Shown in pieces: positions 1 to 12,600 of a DNA stretch of 64,000 nucleotides. A program made the position numbers and the translations under genes. The notes under the pieces were generated by a model. The model saw only the letters and a list, made by a program, of their open reading frames with translations. It had not been told where the DNA came from and searched no databases. Every line of letters starts with the position of its first letter. The first letter of the stretch is position 1. The stretch spans positions 12,203,342-12,267,341 of the forward strand of contig NC_084832.1 in the NCBI RefSeq assembly GCF_033115175.1, written 5' to 3'. The stretch comes from Lepus europaeus. Its lineage: Eukaryota; Chordata; Mammalia; Lagomorpha; Leporidae.

Positions 1-9
1 TGAAGGTAG

Positions 10-82
10 GATACACACACACACACATGTATATATATATATACATACATACATATATGTGTATATATATATATATATGTAT
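10..82. repeat. (CA)n/(TA)n compound microsatellite
   Basis: Alternating purine-pyrimidine tract: CA repeat, then TA/TACA repeat, then a second TA repeat. It ends about 50 bp before TMTC4 exon A. Confidence 0.95.
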
Positions 83-130
83 TTTCAAATCCACTATCAA
101 GTAAATGTTTGTTTTCCTTTCGACTGACAG

Positions 131-333
131 GCCATAAACTATAATTACTACTATTCTTTGAATGCCTGGCTGCTGCTGTGTCCCTGGTGGCTGTGTTTTG
201 ATTGGTCAATGGGCTGCATCCCCCTCATTAAGTCCTTCGGCGACTGGAGGGTAATTGCGCTGGCTGCACTCTGGCTCTGCCTAATTGGCCTGATACACCA
301 AGCCCTGTGCTCTGAAGACAGCCACAAGAGAAG
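131..333 (+). CDS. TMTC4: TMTC4 coding exon A (DUF1736 region)
   Basis: Acceptor ...GACTGACAG at 122-130, donor AAG|GTAAGA after 333. The 203-nt exon starts in phase 0 (Ala) and leaves two bases (AG) for the next exon. It reads AINYNYYYSLNAW, then a Trp/Leu/Cys-rich segment with CFDWSMGCIPLI, then a membrane-like VIALAALWLCLIGLI, and ends EDSHKR. NAW-LL-PW and FDWSMG are typical of the DUF1736 core shared by TMTC proteins. The upstream exons are outside the window. Confidence 0.93.
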
Positions 334-3300
334 GTAAGAGGCAGCGCTGGATTTTAACTTCCTCCCTGGGTGTGGTCGGAAGTGTTTTGCTCAGTCCAGC
401 ACTCACCACTCTGACGATTTTGTGGAAGTGCTGTCCAAGGACATTGCCTTCAAATACATAGTTATGGCCAGGATGCGTTCCATCCATTCGGGACCATTGC
501 TGGCTTCCACTAGTGGGGAGGGGGCGTGCAGGAGGGGGCATGGATGACTGAGTTACCTCCCCCGCCCCTTCCCCCAGAAGTAGCATTTTGAGATCCTTTT
601 CGCAATGGGTGGTAAAGAGTAATTTGTGGTCAGAACAGAGAATGTAATTGATGTGTGTTGTGCCCATTATTGCACAATTCTCCTTCAAAAACCCTGGTGA
701 CTGCTGTCGCGGTTCCTCCTGTTATTGTTGGGTACAAAATAGGCTGCTGCCCAGAGACCGTTCTTCCTGGGTGGAAAAAAAAAAGTTATTGAGAAAGTAA
801 TTGGGAAAAACAAATGTGTTTCACGAAAACTGTTTAAGATGATTTCTTCTAAGCGTGTGTTTATGGAATTAGATTAGTAATTTGTCAAAATAAATTAGAT
901 TTTAGGTTCACCTGTGTCTAAAATGGCTAGTCATTCTAAAGACCAACAAACTTTAGTTCCAGCTCACTTAGATGTGTGAAAGAGACTTGAAAAAAAAAAA
1001 AATGCTGTTGGCACAGCAGGCACAGAGACACCAAATTTGGCCTAGTTTATTCATTCATGGTCCTGCATCATGGGGGATGCTGGAAATCACCCACTGGTTC
1101 TAGAAGTCTGTCAGTGCTCAGCCGTCTCTCTGAAATTTGCAATGATACAGAACCGAAAATGGTTTCTGACATTCAGACTTGCTGACAATTAAACCGGTTA
1201 AGAAAATTCCGATTCCTGTTAAGTCTGGTTAGGGGTGGGGGAGTTCCTTGAAAACCCCATTGAGCTAATTGGGACTGGTTCGCACTGAATGGTTGGAGCA
1301 GGTGAATCGATCAGACCCCACAGATGTAATCATGTGAACGTTATTGATGTGAATTGCATGTACGCTTTTTCCTTACGCTTGCGGACAAGTGACTTGTGTT
1401 TTTGGGTGTTGCCCCTGTGCTGCCACGCAGGCCAGATCCTCTCTCCCAGTGACATTTTTGTGCCAACAGCGCGGCCTTTCCTCAGTCGCTGGCATGAAAC
1501 ACAAAGGTCTTCGTCATGAGTGCAGTGTCGGGTGGGACTGTTGCTTTGAGACATCTGAAAACAGCCCTGTCCCTGCAACTTCTCGTTTCTCAGGATCCTC
1601 ACCCTGGGCCTGGGGTTTCTCGTCATCCCGTTCCTGCCTGCGAGTAACCTGTTCTTCCGCGTGGGCTTCGTGGTTGCAGAGCGGGTCCTCTACCTCCCCA
1701 GCGTGGGCTACTGCGTGCTGCTGACCTGCGGCTTTGCAGCCCTGAGCAGGCAGACCAAGAAAAAGGTATCCAGCAGGCCTGGTGTGTGTACACCCCAGAA
1801 GGACCGGGCTCAGCTCGCCGATGCTGTCTGCACGTCGCACACACACACGCTCGTTCTCTCTCTCTCTCTCTCTCAGAAACTCATTGCTGCCGTGGTCCTG
1901 GGGATTTTGGCCACCAACGTGCTGCGGTGTGTGACCCGAAGCAGCGAGTGGCGCAGTGAGGATCAGCTTTTCGGAAGTGCCCTGTCCGTGTGTCCCCTCA
2001 ACGCCAAGGTACCTTCGCTGTCACATTTCTTTCAGAAAAGATTCTACGGGCAGATGTTTGAACTTCTTCAGCTAATGCGGAATCTAGTGTGTGGTCGTGA
2101 CCAGTGACGGGGCTTTTCCTTGTGTGTGTGTGTGTGTGTGTGTTAAATGATTTTGATAAGATTCAGTAAAATGAAACTTAGGCAAAACAAGTCAGCAGAA
2201 ATCATTGAAACCAAACCACAGGCACTTAAGCAGATCACTTAAACAAGGTCTTTTTAAATTTATTTTATTTGGAAGAATTACAGAGAGCAAGCCAGAGCGC
2301 TTCCATCTGCTGGTTCACTTCCCAAATGGCCACAATGGCCGGGTCTGGGCCAGGCCAGAGCTAGGAGTCAGGAGCTTCTTTCGGGTCTCCCACATGGGTG
2401 CAGGGGCCCAAGCACTTGGGGCATTTTCCATTGCTTTCCCAGGTGCATTAGCAGAGAGCTGGATCGGAAGTGGAGCAGCTGGGACTCGAACTAGCACCCA
2501 TATGGGATGCCGGCACTGCAGATGGTAGCTTAACCTGCTGCGCCACAGCGCCAGTCCCTAAACAAGTTCTTACTCTTCTTCCACTTGGCGAATCACCGTC
2601 TTTAGTGGTTGTAGGGAGGTGACATTGTGTCTCCAGTCTGGGGCCGGGCAAGACACTGTGCAACACGCAAAACCCACACTGCTGTCGCATCAGCAGCTTT
2701 CTCTGCGCCGTGATTTGAAGGTGTAATTCCTACAAGTTGGGTTCAGGAAGCTTACGTTGTGCTGTGAGCTGCGCAGTAGTGCACATGGGTGTCCCTTTGA
2801 GGTCTCTGCCTGCGTTTCCTCTTGTTACGTCAGGGGAGTGTGCATCAGCGTGTCGACCACATTTGGCAGTGGTTTTTGTTGAAGCAGTCTGGAAGGAATT
2901 TGTTTCACTCGTGTTCTTGAAGAATCCAAGGTGTTGACCCAACCAGTAGCACCTTTTGTGGTGAAGCTAAAGTTTTCTGAGCCTTCGGTGCCCTTTCTCT
3001 GAGCAGGGGCTTGCTGCTGGCCTGTTGAGAGGGCTGACTGAGCTCAAGGGCCCCGACGTGGTGGCTAGTGGGTAGCAGCACATAGTAGGTGCTCAAGAAA
3101 TGTCAGCTTTCATCGGTTCCTTTTAGCTTTGGTTTCACGTTAAAGTGACAGAAAAGGAAAGCCGTGCACTCAGAATGGGGGTTAAGTTCAGCTTTTCTGT
3201 TCGTGTAGCTTCTTATGGTTAAATAACAATGCATTGTCCGTTGACTCCTGCGAGCCGGAGCTGCTGAGACTGCTCGGGTAGCTGCCTCCTCGGGGGGGCG

Positions 3301-5505
3301 CTCTGGAGTTCCTGCATTTCCGCCTTGTGCATTGAAGAAAGGGCAGTGAGTTCAGGCAAAATCGTGTGAACACAGCTCGTGAACAGCCGGGGTGTTTCTG
3401 TGGCCCTGAAGTGAAAGGCAGCGTAGAAAGAGGTGCTGACTCCGCGCTGGGCCTTTACTGTGTTTGATGACTAAGAGATTTAGATGAGAGCGTGAAGTAC
3501 TTTGTGCTGTTGCTTTAATTTGATTTGCTGACCTATCAGTTTGTTTTCTGCTACGCAGAATAAATTGCCAGTTATTTAATTTCATCAGTGTTAGGAGATT
3601 TGCCTTAGTTTTGCTTTTCTGTTGGAGTGGTGGTAATTACCTCTTCTGTTTATGTGGTTCTTCCCCACAAGGAACTCACATCTCTTTAGAGAGGCTCTGT
3701 AATTAATCTCCATTTTCCTCCTGCTTAGGTTTCCTGGGAGAGAAAGTCCTGCTTTCTGTCTTTCCAGGTGGGAGAAACTGAGGCATTGAAGGTTAGTGAC
3801 ACAGGCAGCGGGACCGGGGCCTGGCGTGGCCCTGTGCCCGAGGTGACATTTGTGATGCCTGGACCTAGAAGTATGCCCAGCCAGTGAGTTCTTACGTAGT
3901 AGGGCAGAAAAGACAGCCTGCGCAGGGCAGACATGCACACACTCAGCAGGCTGGGGTGGCAATGGTGGCGTTTTAGTTCACACCACACATACGTGTAAGA
4001 CTTGCCTGCAGAGCACACCCATGGAGCTAGTCCTTTTCCAAGAACTTTTTTTTTTTTTTTTAAATTTTTGACAGGCAGAGTGGACAGTGAGAGAGAGAGA
4101 GAAAGGTCTTCCTTTGCCGTTGGTTCACCCTCCAATGGCCGCCGCGGTAGCACGCTGTGGCCGGTGCACCGCGCTGATCCGATGGCAGGAGCCAGGTGCT
4201 TCTCCTGGTCTCCCATGCGGGTGCAGGACCCAACCACTTGGGCCATCCTCCACTGCACTCCCGGGCCATAGCAGAGAGCTGGCCTGGAAGAGGGGCAACC
4301 GGTCCAAGAACTTTTTTTAATCACAGCATACAGTGTAAGCAAGACAGAGTGAGTATTGCTGGTTTTTTTTTTTCCCCCCTTAACTTTCCACTATAAGACA
4401 TCGTAAAATGGTCTTTACTTCCTGGTTTTGAAGAAGTGAGGTTGACTTCAGGGAAGTGATCTCATTTAGCAAGACACTGGTTTCCTTCAGCCCCTTATGG
4501 AGGCTACGCTCTCTGCACTGGGGTCCCTTGGTCCTCACTGAACATTGCGTGAGCATTTGGCGGCTGGCTCTCGTGGAGGCCCAGGTCCGTAAACCAAGAT
4601 GCATCCATTTGGAACGACTGCGGCGTCAGTGACATGCCGAGGGCTTTACGAGGACTTGCGTTTAAAGTCACCCCTGCCCCTGGCCTGTGACGGATTCTCA
4701 GTCATTGAATTGGACCAAGTGGAAATTGAGCTCCCTGGGCCCACTGTGGCTGAGATGCCAGTATCTAATTGTGTTTACACTAGTTGTCAGTTTTTAAGGC
4801 TTACAGCTCTGTGTACTTAATATCAACTCTGTGGTACAATTCCAAAGTCTCGTAGCAGTGGAAAAGATCATATACCACAATGGCCTATTTCTTTAAGCGT
4901 TGACCCAGAATGAGTGAAAGGATTTTAATGTGTTAAAACATTTTAAGTTTAATATCCAATATTGCTAGAATATTTGGAACAAAGGAGTTTAGTGCTGGTA
5001 TTCAGTGTGCCTTTAAAAAAATTATTTGTTTATTTGAAAGAGTTCTGGGGAGGGCAGAGAGTGGGAGGGGATCTCCTATTTGCTAGTTAACTCTCCAAAT
5101 AGCTACAATGGCTAGGGCTGGGGTAGGCCAAAGTCAATAGCCAAAACTCCATCTGGGTCTCCCAGGTAAGTGGCATGGCCTGGGCACTTGGGCCATCCTC
5201 TGCTGCTTTCCCAGGGGCATTAGCAGAGAGCTGGATCAGAAGTGAAGCAGGGGCTGGCCCTGTGCTGTAGCCGGTGAACTGCCTCCTGCAGTGCTGGCAT
5301 CCCACGTGGGCGCAGATTTGAGTTCCGGCTGCTTCACTTCCGATCCAGCTCCCTACTAATGCACCTGGGGAAGCAGCAGAAGATGGCCCAAGTACTTGGG
5401 CCCCTGTACCCACATAGGAGACCCGGAGGAAGCTCCTGGCTCCTGGCTTCAGATCAGCCCAGTTCCAGCTGTTGCGGCCATTTGGGGAGTAAACCAGTGG
5501 ATGAA

Positions 5506-5547
<42 letters not shown>

Positions 5548-8500
5548 TTCTCTCTCTCTCTTTCTCTCTCTTTCTCTAACTCTGCCTTTTACATTAGTAA
5601 ATAAATCTTAAAAAAAAAAAAACACGTGGAGTAGCCAGGTCTCAAACCAGAGCTTGTATGAGATGCTGGTGCTGCAGGCAGCGACTTAACCCACTGCACC
5701 ACAGCGCTGGCCCCCAGTGTCCCTTTCTGCTGATGCTTCTGTTTGCAGACCGTTGAGTCACAGTGTTGATTTTATCTTTGGTGTCTGGCTGGCTCATTGC
5801 TTCACTGAATGAACCACAAAGGTAGAGGGAAAGGTGAAGGATTAATAGGCTTTTCCAGTCTTTTCTCTTCCTTAGAACCAAAACTCTAACCACTGTTTCA
5901 GGTAACCTGGCTGTGAGCTTTGTATTTTGCAGTCTCGGTAGCTGTTTTCTGTTCGGTGCATTCCCTCCGCATAACCCACAGGCTAAAGCTGTTTCCTGGC
6001 TCTTAATTACAGTCAGCCTCCTAGAGCATTGCTAGCTTTCTAGCTGGTTCTGCTGAAGTGGTGGCTCTGAGTCCCTAGGCTGCCCTCTGCCTGTGTCCCG
6101 TCTGAGCTGGGAACGGAGCGCTGTCTGTAGGGGCAGTCGCACTCTGAGCTTTCTGTCGAGAAAACAGAATTTGCTCACAAAGAAAACAGCAAGAGCTTGG
6201 GGTCGGAAGAGTCTGAGTAGCAGCTGTTTTCGTCTTTGGGGGACCACCAGGGCACACTCCCTGGCTGGCTTCTCCAGCTCCGGTTCTTCTGTGCACGGGT
6301 GGGAGGTGAACTCACAGTTGCCATCTGGGGCTGGGAGAGGCACACGATCGGACTATTTAGGGCGTCCTTGTCGGGATGTGCATCCTGGCCAAGCCTCTGA
6401 CGATCTGTAATTTACCTGTGAAAGGGTACTTGTTTGGTTCAAGAAGTATCTACTATCCTGTGTAGTGTACCACCTCACCTGTGAGTTCTCTGCTTGGGAT
6501 TCCTCTCACCAGATTAGGGAAGTAGTAATGTATCTACTTTTTTTGGAACTTCTTTTTTTAAAAAAAAAAATTTTATTTATATAAAAGAAACAAATTTCAT
6601 ATATTTCATATATCCTGTTTTAAGAGCATTTTGGGTGTTTTTTTTTTAATATTTATTTGTTTATTTGAAAGGCAGAGAGAGAAGGAGAGAAAGAGAGAGA
6701 AGAGGTACCTTCCATCTACTGCATCCATTGGCTCATTCCCCAAATGTCTACAACAGCCAGGACGAAGCCAGGAGCCAGGAGCTTCTTCCACATGGGTCTC
6801 CCATGTGGGTGCAGGGCCATTTTCAGCTGCTTTTCTCAGGCCATTAGCAGGCAGCTGGATCAGAAGTAGAGCAGCCAGGACTTGAACCAGTGCTCTCATG
6901 GGATGTTAGCACTGCAGGTGGAGGCTTAGTCTTCTAGTAAGAGCATTTTTTAAAAAATAGATTTATTTATTTATTTGAAAAGCAGAGTTACAGAGAAGCA
7001 GAGGCAGAGGGAGAGAGAGATCTATCTCCCATCTGCTGGTTCACTCCCCCAAATGGCCACAACAGCCAGAGCTGCGCCAATCTGAAGCCAGGAGCCAGGA
7101 GCTTCTTCCAGGCTGCCCACGTGGATGCAGGGGCCCAAGCACTTGGGCCATTTTCTGCTGCTTTCCCAGGCCATAGAGAGCTGGATCAGAAATGGAGGAG
7201 CCAGATCTCGAACTGGTGTCCATATGGAATGCTGGCACTGGAGGCCATGGCTTTACCCCTTACGCCACAGTGCCAGACCCTTAAGAGCATTTTGATACTT
7301 TGTATCCTACCCTTCCCCACTTTGCTCACTTCCACCCTCCTCTAGTTTGTTTTTATTTTAAGTTAATTTTCATTTATTTGGAAGAGCAGCAGAGAGAGAC
7401 AATTCTTCCATCAGTGTCTCACTCCGGCTGGGCCAGACAGAAGCAGGAGCCAAGAACTCTATCTGGGTCTCCTGTATGGGTGGCAGGAAACCAAGTACTT
7501 GATGTCACCACCTGCTAGCTCCCAGGGTGAACCTTAGTGGGAAGCTGGATTGGAAGCAGAGGCAGGACTCCAGCTGGCACTCTGATGAATAGGCACCCCA
7601 GGCAGCAGCCTTGACCCATTGTGCAAGCTACAAAGCTTGCCCTACTCATTTACTTCTAAATTGACGCTTTAAAAGGAACTTCTGTTGTGAGCGTTAGGCC
7701 AGTTAAGATACCACATAGGACGCCAGCATCCCCTGTAGGGGCGCATGGTCCTCGGTCCAGCTCCACGTCCAAGTCCAAGTCCACCTTCTAGTGTGTGCCT
7801 TGGGAGGTGGCAGGTCCCTGCCAAATTCCTGTCTTCAGCCCGGCCCGGCCCCAGCTGTTGCAGGCATCTGGGGAGTGAATCAGTAGAGGGAGAGCTCTGT
7901 CTGTTTGCCTTTCAGATACATAAAATAAATAATTGACTTTCTAAAATCGGGTCTTCCTTCATGCGCACACTTCCTTGGCATCTTTGTGTCCAGATTTCCT
8001 CCTCTTTTGTGTTGTCAGAGAGGCAGAGAGACAGAGACAGACAGACAAAGAGAGCTTCTATCTGCTGGTTCCCCCCAGGTGCCTGCAGCCGAGCCAGGAA
8101 GCGGGGAACTCAGTCCAGGTTCCCCCAGTTGGGTGGCAGCAACCCAATTACCTGAGCCATCACCTGCCTCTTGGGGGCTGCATTGGCAGGAAGCTGGAGT
8201 CAGGAGCCGGAGCCAGGAATCAAACGTAGGCTCTCTTTTGGGGGATGCAGCTCTCTTAGCCACGAGGCTAAACCCTAGCTCCCCTGTTTCCCTTTCTTAC
8301 AGGGATGCCAGTCACACGGGACTGGGGCCCACCCTCGGGACCTCATTTTCCCTTTAAAGACCTATTCTGGAGTGCTAGAGGCTCAACATATGAACCTGAG
8401 GGGATACCGCAGTCTTAGATGTTGTTTTACTTTAAGAGAAAAAAGCAAGGCTGGCGCTATGGTGTAGCAGGTAAAGCTGTTGCCTGTGATACTAGCATCC

Positions 8501-9579
8501 CATATGGGTGCCGGTTTGTATGCCGGCTGCTCCACTTTTGATAGAGCCCCCTGATAATATTCATCTGGGTTTCACCCTCGTGATGGAATCACCTCCCAAA
8601 GGCACGTTAGCATTTGGCATTTCCACTTCAGGCTTTGGGAGGGACATAAACTCTCCACCACAACGCGTATGAGGCGAAAGGCTTCTAAAGCAGCAGAAGA
8701 GCGGTGTCGCACAAGAAAGGGCACAGAGTCGCTGTTCCTCTCCTGTGCACCTGTGGCTGGGCTTTTTGAACCAGCTCTACTAGGGTGTGTGGGAGAGGAG
8801 GGGGATTTGAGGGGTTCGTAGTAGGATGAGCCTGGTTTCATGATGTTCTGGCATTTTCTGGTCAGGTCTTTAGTTCTTTCTCCTTCTCTGGAACTGTAGG
8901 GATGTGCTGTGTTCCTTACTTCCTTTTCTTCTAAACTTTTTCTTTGCAGGGTGGGGAATTAAAGCACAAGCCAGCCCCCGGCCTAGCCCCTAGAGGCTTG
9001 TAGCCCAAGTTCTGGTGGGCGGCTTTTTTGTTTTTAAATCCTTTCACTTTTTTTGGGCTTCAGTTAGAAAATATAACAGATACCCCAGCTCTCAAGAAAG
9101 AATCCTTTGACATCCAGATGTTTCCTTTAACCTGTCACCTCTGCAGGTTCACTACAATATTGGCAAAAACCTGGCCGACAAAGGCAACCAAACTGCTGCT
9201 ATCAGATATTACCGGGAAGCTGTCAGGTACTGTGCACCTGTGTCCCAGAGCACATATCATGTATATGCACCTGTTGTATTCCCCTGTCCCCTTGAAGACC
9301 CCAGCTTTGAGATACCTTAACCAGGTCCTTAAGAGTTTAGTAGGAACTTCTGAGCGGTAACACTTTGTCTGGTTTCTCTCTCAACATCCAGGTTAAACCC
9401 CAAGTATGTTCATGCCATGAATAATCTTGGAAATATCTTGAAAGAGAGGAATGAGCTCCAGGAAGCTGAGGAGCTGCTGTCCTTGGCCGTGCAGATACAG
9501 TAAGCGTTGTCTTGATACCCATGCCGGTGACAGCTGGGCTCTTTGTTCCAGCATCTACGTCGGACTCTGTCTTGCTTAT

Positions 9580-9613
<34 letters not shown>

Positions 9614-12600
9614 TTTAAATGCTCTTCTAGGCCAGACTTTGCTGCCGCGTGGATGAACTTGGGCATCGTACAGAACAGCCTGAAACGGTTCGAGGCTGCC
9701 GAACAGAGTTACCGGACAGCAATTAAACACAGAAGGAAATACCCAGACTGTTACTACAACCTCGGGCGCCTGGTAAGCTCACGGTGGCCTGGGTCTACAG
9801 AAGAGAAGGCTGAGTTTTTCCTTCATGGTAATGAAATCACAGTAGCAACACCCATCCGGCATGTTCTTTACATGTATGGAAATACTCTCTGAAATGTGTG
9901 GAAGAATGGAATTAAACAGTAGCTTTGTTTCAGTGCAAAAAAAAAAAAAAAAAAAAACCTTTGAAATCCATGCATAGTTTCTGTTTTGTTTTGTTTTGTT
10001 TTTGACAGGCAGAGTGGACAGTGAGAGAGAGAGAGACAGAGAGAAAGGTCTTCCTTTACCATTGGTTCACCCTCCAATGGCCACTGCAGCTGGCGCATCG
10101 CGCTGATCTGAAGCCGGGAGCCAGGTGCTTCTCCTAGTCTCCCATGCGGGTGCAGGGCCAAAGCACTTGGGCCATCCTCCACTGCATTCCCGGACCACAG
10201 CAGAGAGCTGGCCTGGAAGAGGGGCAACTGGGACAGAATCCAGCGCCCCGACCGGGACTAGAACCTGGTGTGCCGGCACCACAAGGCGGAGGATTAGCCT
10301 ATTGAGCCGCGGCGCCGGCCCATGCAGTTTTTCATAGCATGCATTTTCCCATGAACTTTTTGAAGACCTCTTCTATTTATCTCACTTGCAGGTAGCCGTT
10401 TCATCTCCTTATGTTATTTTAAGCTCCAATTAGAGAGCAGTCCAACTCAAATTGATCAAGTTTAAGAGATCACCAAGGCAATAGCTTGAACTAAAGAATA
10501 AATTAATTTTTTTCTTTTTAAAAATTGTTAACTATTTATGTGAGAGGCAGAGAGATGGGCAAATAGACATGGGTGAGCTGCCATCCACTGCGGATGCCCA
10601 CAATGGCTGGGCTGGACCGCGGCTGAAGCGGGAACCTGGAAACTCAACCCAGGTCTCCTGAGTGGGTGGCAGGGACACTGTCACGTGAGCCATGAGCACT
10701 GCTTCCAGGGTCACCAGGAAGCTAGAGTCAGGAACCAGAGCTGGGAGTCGAACCCTGGCACTTTGATATGGGAGGTAGGCATCTTAGCCGGCATCCCACC
10801 AGCTCAGCCAGACACCTGCTGCTGAAACACTTTAAATCGCTTCTTCCCTATAAAACAGTACTCCAAGAGGTAACTTCCTGGTAAACATCCATTTCACTGG
10901 CTCAAAGCATGACTTGGTAAAAACTGAGATTTGAAAAGCACACGCCTGTGATTTCTGAGCTTCCTGCTCTGTTTCCTCGAGAGAGATCTGTCTTCACCTG
11001 CGGGGCAGTTTCTCCCAAAAGAGACAGCTTCAGAGGGCGTGGGAGTTATTCGAAAGGCCTTTGATGCTATTTGATGGAAATCAGAATGAATATGTTCTGA
11101 GCCAGCACTGTGGCATAGCAGGTTAAGCCTCCACCTACATCCCATATGGGCACCGGGTCAAGTCCCAGCTGCTCCACTTCTGATCCAACTCCCCACTAAT
11201 GAGCCTGGGAAAGCACTGCTTTGGCCTCTGCCACCCATGTAAGAGACCTGGATAGAGTTCCAGGCCCCTGGCTTTGGTCTGGCCCAGCTCCAGAAAGTGA
11301 ACCAGTGAATGAAAGATCTCTCTCTCTCTGTCTCTCTGTCTCTCCCTCTCTCCCTCTGTCCCTCTCTCTAACTCTGCCTTTCAAATAAGATAAATAAATC
11401 TTAAAAGAGTATGTTCTACGATAGTCTTAAATTTCATATTGATCTTGTTTTCTTGACAAAAAAAAAATGAGACATGAATGGCAAAATTCTTTAAATAAGA
11501 AAGATTATATTCTCCCCTCAGTCAACCCTTTGATTTGGTTCTAAGAAACCAGATATGCATGTTCATAGTATGTTTAATTTATGAGATAAAATTGTTACAG
11601 TAAAAATGTTTTGTTTGTTTTAACCAAACTGGAACATGTTGCACACTGATGTAGCTCTTTAAGGAAACTCGTGTATAATTTTCCAGATGTTTCCAGCTGA
11701 GCCTCACTGGCGGACCACGTCCCAGGGTGCCAACACAATGCCTGTTTGTTTTCATTTTAAAGACCTGAAGCTTCTTGGCTTTCTGGAGTCTTTGCATTAT
11801 TGGAACCCATTCCCAAAACTGGTTGTACATCTCCCATCCCATTTGAGTTAGGGAATCCAGCGCTCCGTAGAGAGCCTTCGTTGTAAAAACTAAGAGCAGA
11901 GTCTGCAGGGGAGAACGGTACCGTGTGGTCGGCCCTGCCCCAGAGCAGCTCCCCGACAGACTGATCGTTCCAGAACAGAAAGACTACATGGCGAGAGCAA
12001 CCCAGAACGCGCTAGTCGCTTTAAATTCGTTGGAAAACTGGGCTGCAGTTTTCACTGTGATGTGGGTGTCTTTGGCCCTGGTGTCTGTGTCTGGACTGGG
12101 CGGCCATGGTTTGAGACGGAGATGGGATTTGATGAGTGGGAAGCAGAAGTGAGGAACCTAGAGCGAGGTCACAGTAAAGTTTCAGCTTTCCCACTCTGCC
12201 TAAGTCACTGTCGGGGGCCGATAATGCTGGTGTCGGGAATTTTATAGAGCGAGTTGGCTTGTACTTTTTTGGATTCTTCAAACAAGTGGAAAGCATGCGT
12301 TATGTGGTGCTACGGGGAAATGACATCTCTGCAAGCTTGCTCCAAAGTGGGCAAGAGGAATCACTTCCTCCTGGGCAGTAATGAGGCTCAGTCCATGGGC
12401 AGGAAGGTGTTTGAACAAGGGAGACGGATGCCACGATATCCCGTCATCCAGCATCAACTCCCGGACCCACCTGACCCTGAGTGCGTTTCTGGGTTGTTGT
12501 TTTTTTTTTTACATTTCCCAATTCTGTGCTCTCCGATCGATGTATGTACTTTGAGGAAGATAGTACCTGCGTTTACATATCCGGGTAGATGCTTGGTGTG

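Larger units (their letters stand above)
6545..7350 (-). mobile_element. L1 3'-UTR fragment, minus, split by two CSINEs
   Basis: 6545-6632 (ACAAATTTCATATATTTCATA) and 7294-7350 (GATACTTTGTATCCTACCC...CCACCCTCCTC) align with the continuous L1 end at 29,740-29,815 (ACAAATTTCATGTATTTCATA...GATACTTCTTACCCTACCC). Two SINEs lie between the halves. Confidence 0.7.

Noticed and set aside
4087-4342. Numerous 60-120-codon frames with 'GPSAWALHPHGRPGEAPGSW'-type peptides
   Set aside because: These are translations of CSINE bodies and recur at every SINE copy.
9982-10320. CSINE A/B-box-like parts as tRNA genes
   Set aside because: The tRNA-derived heads are part of about 50 dispersed SINE copies; no cloverleaf with an intact anticodon arm could be supported.
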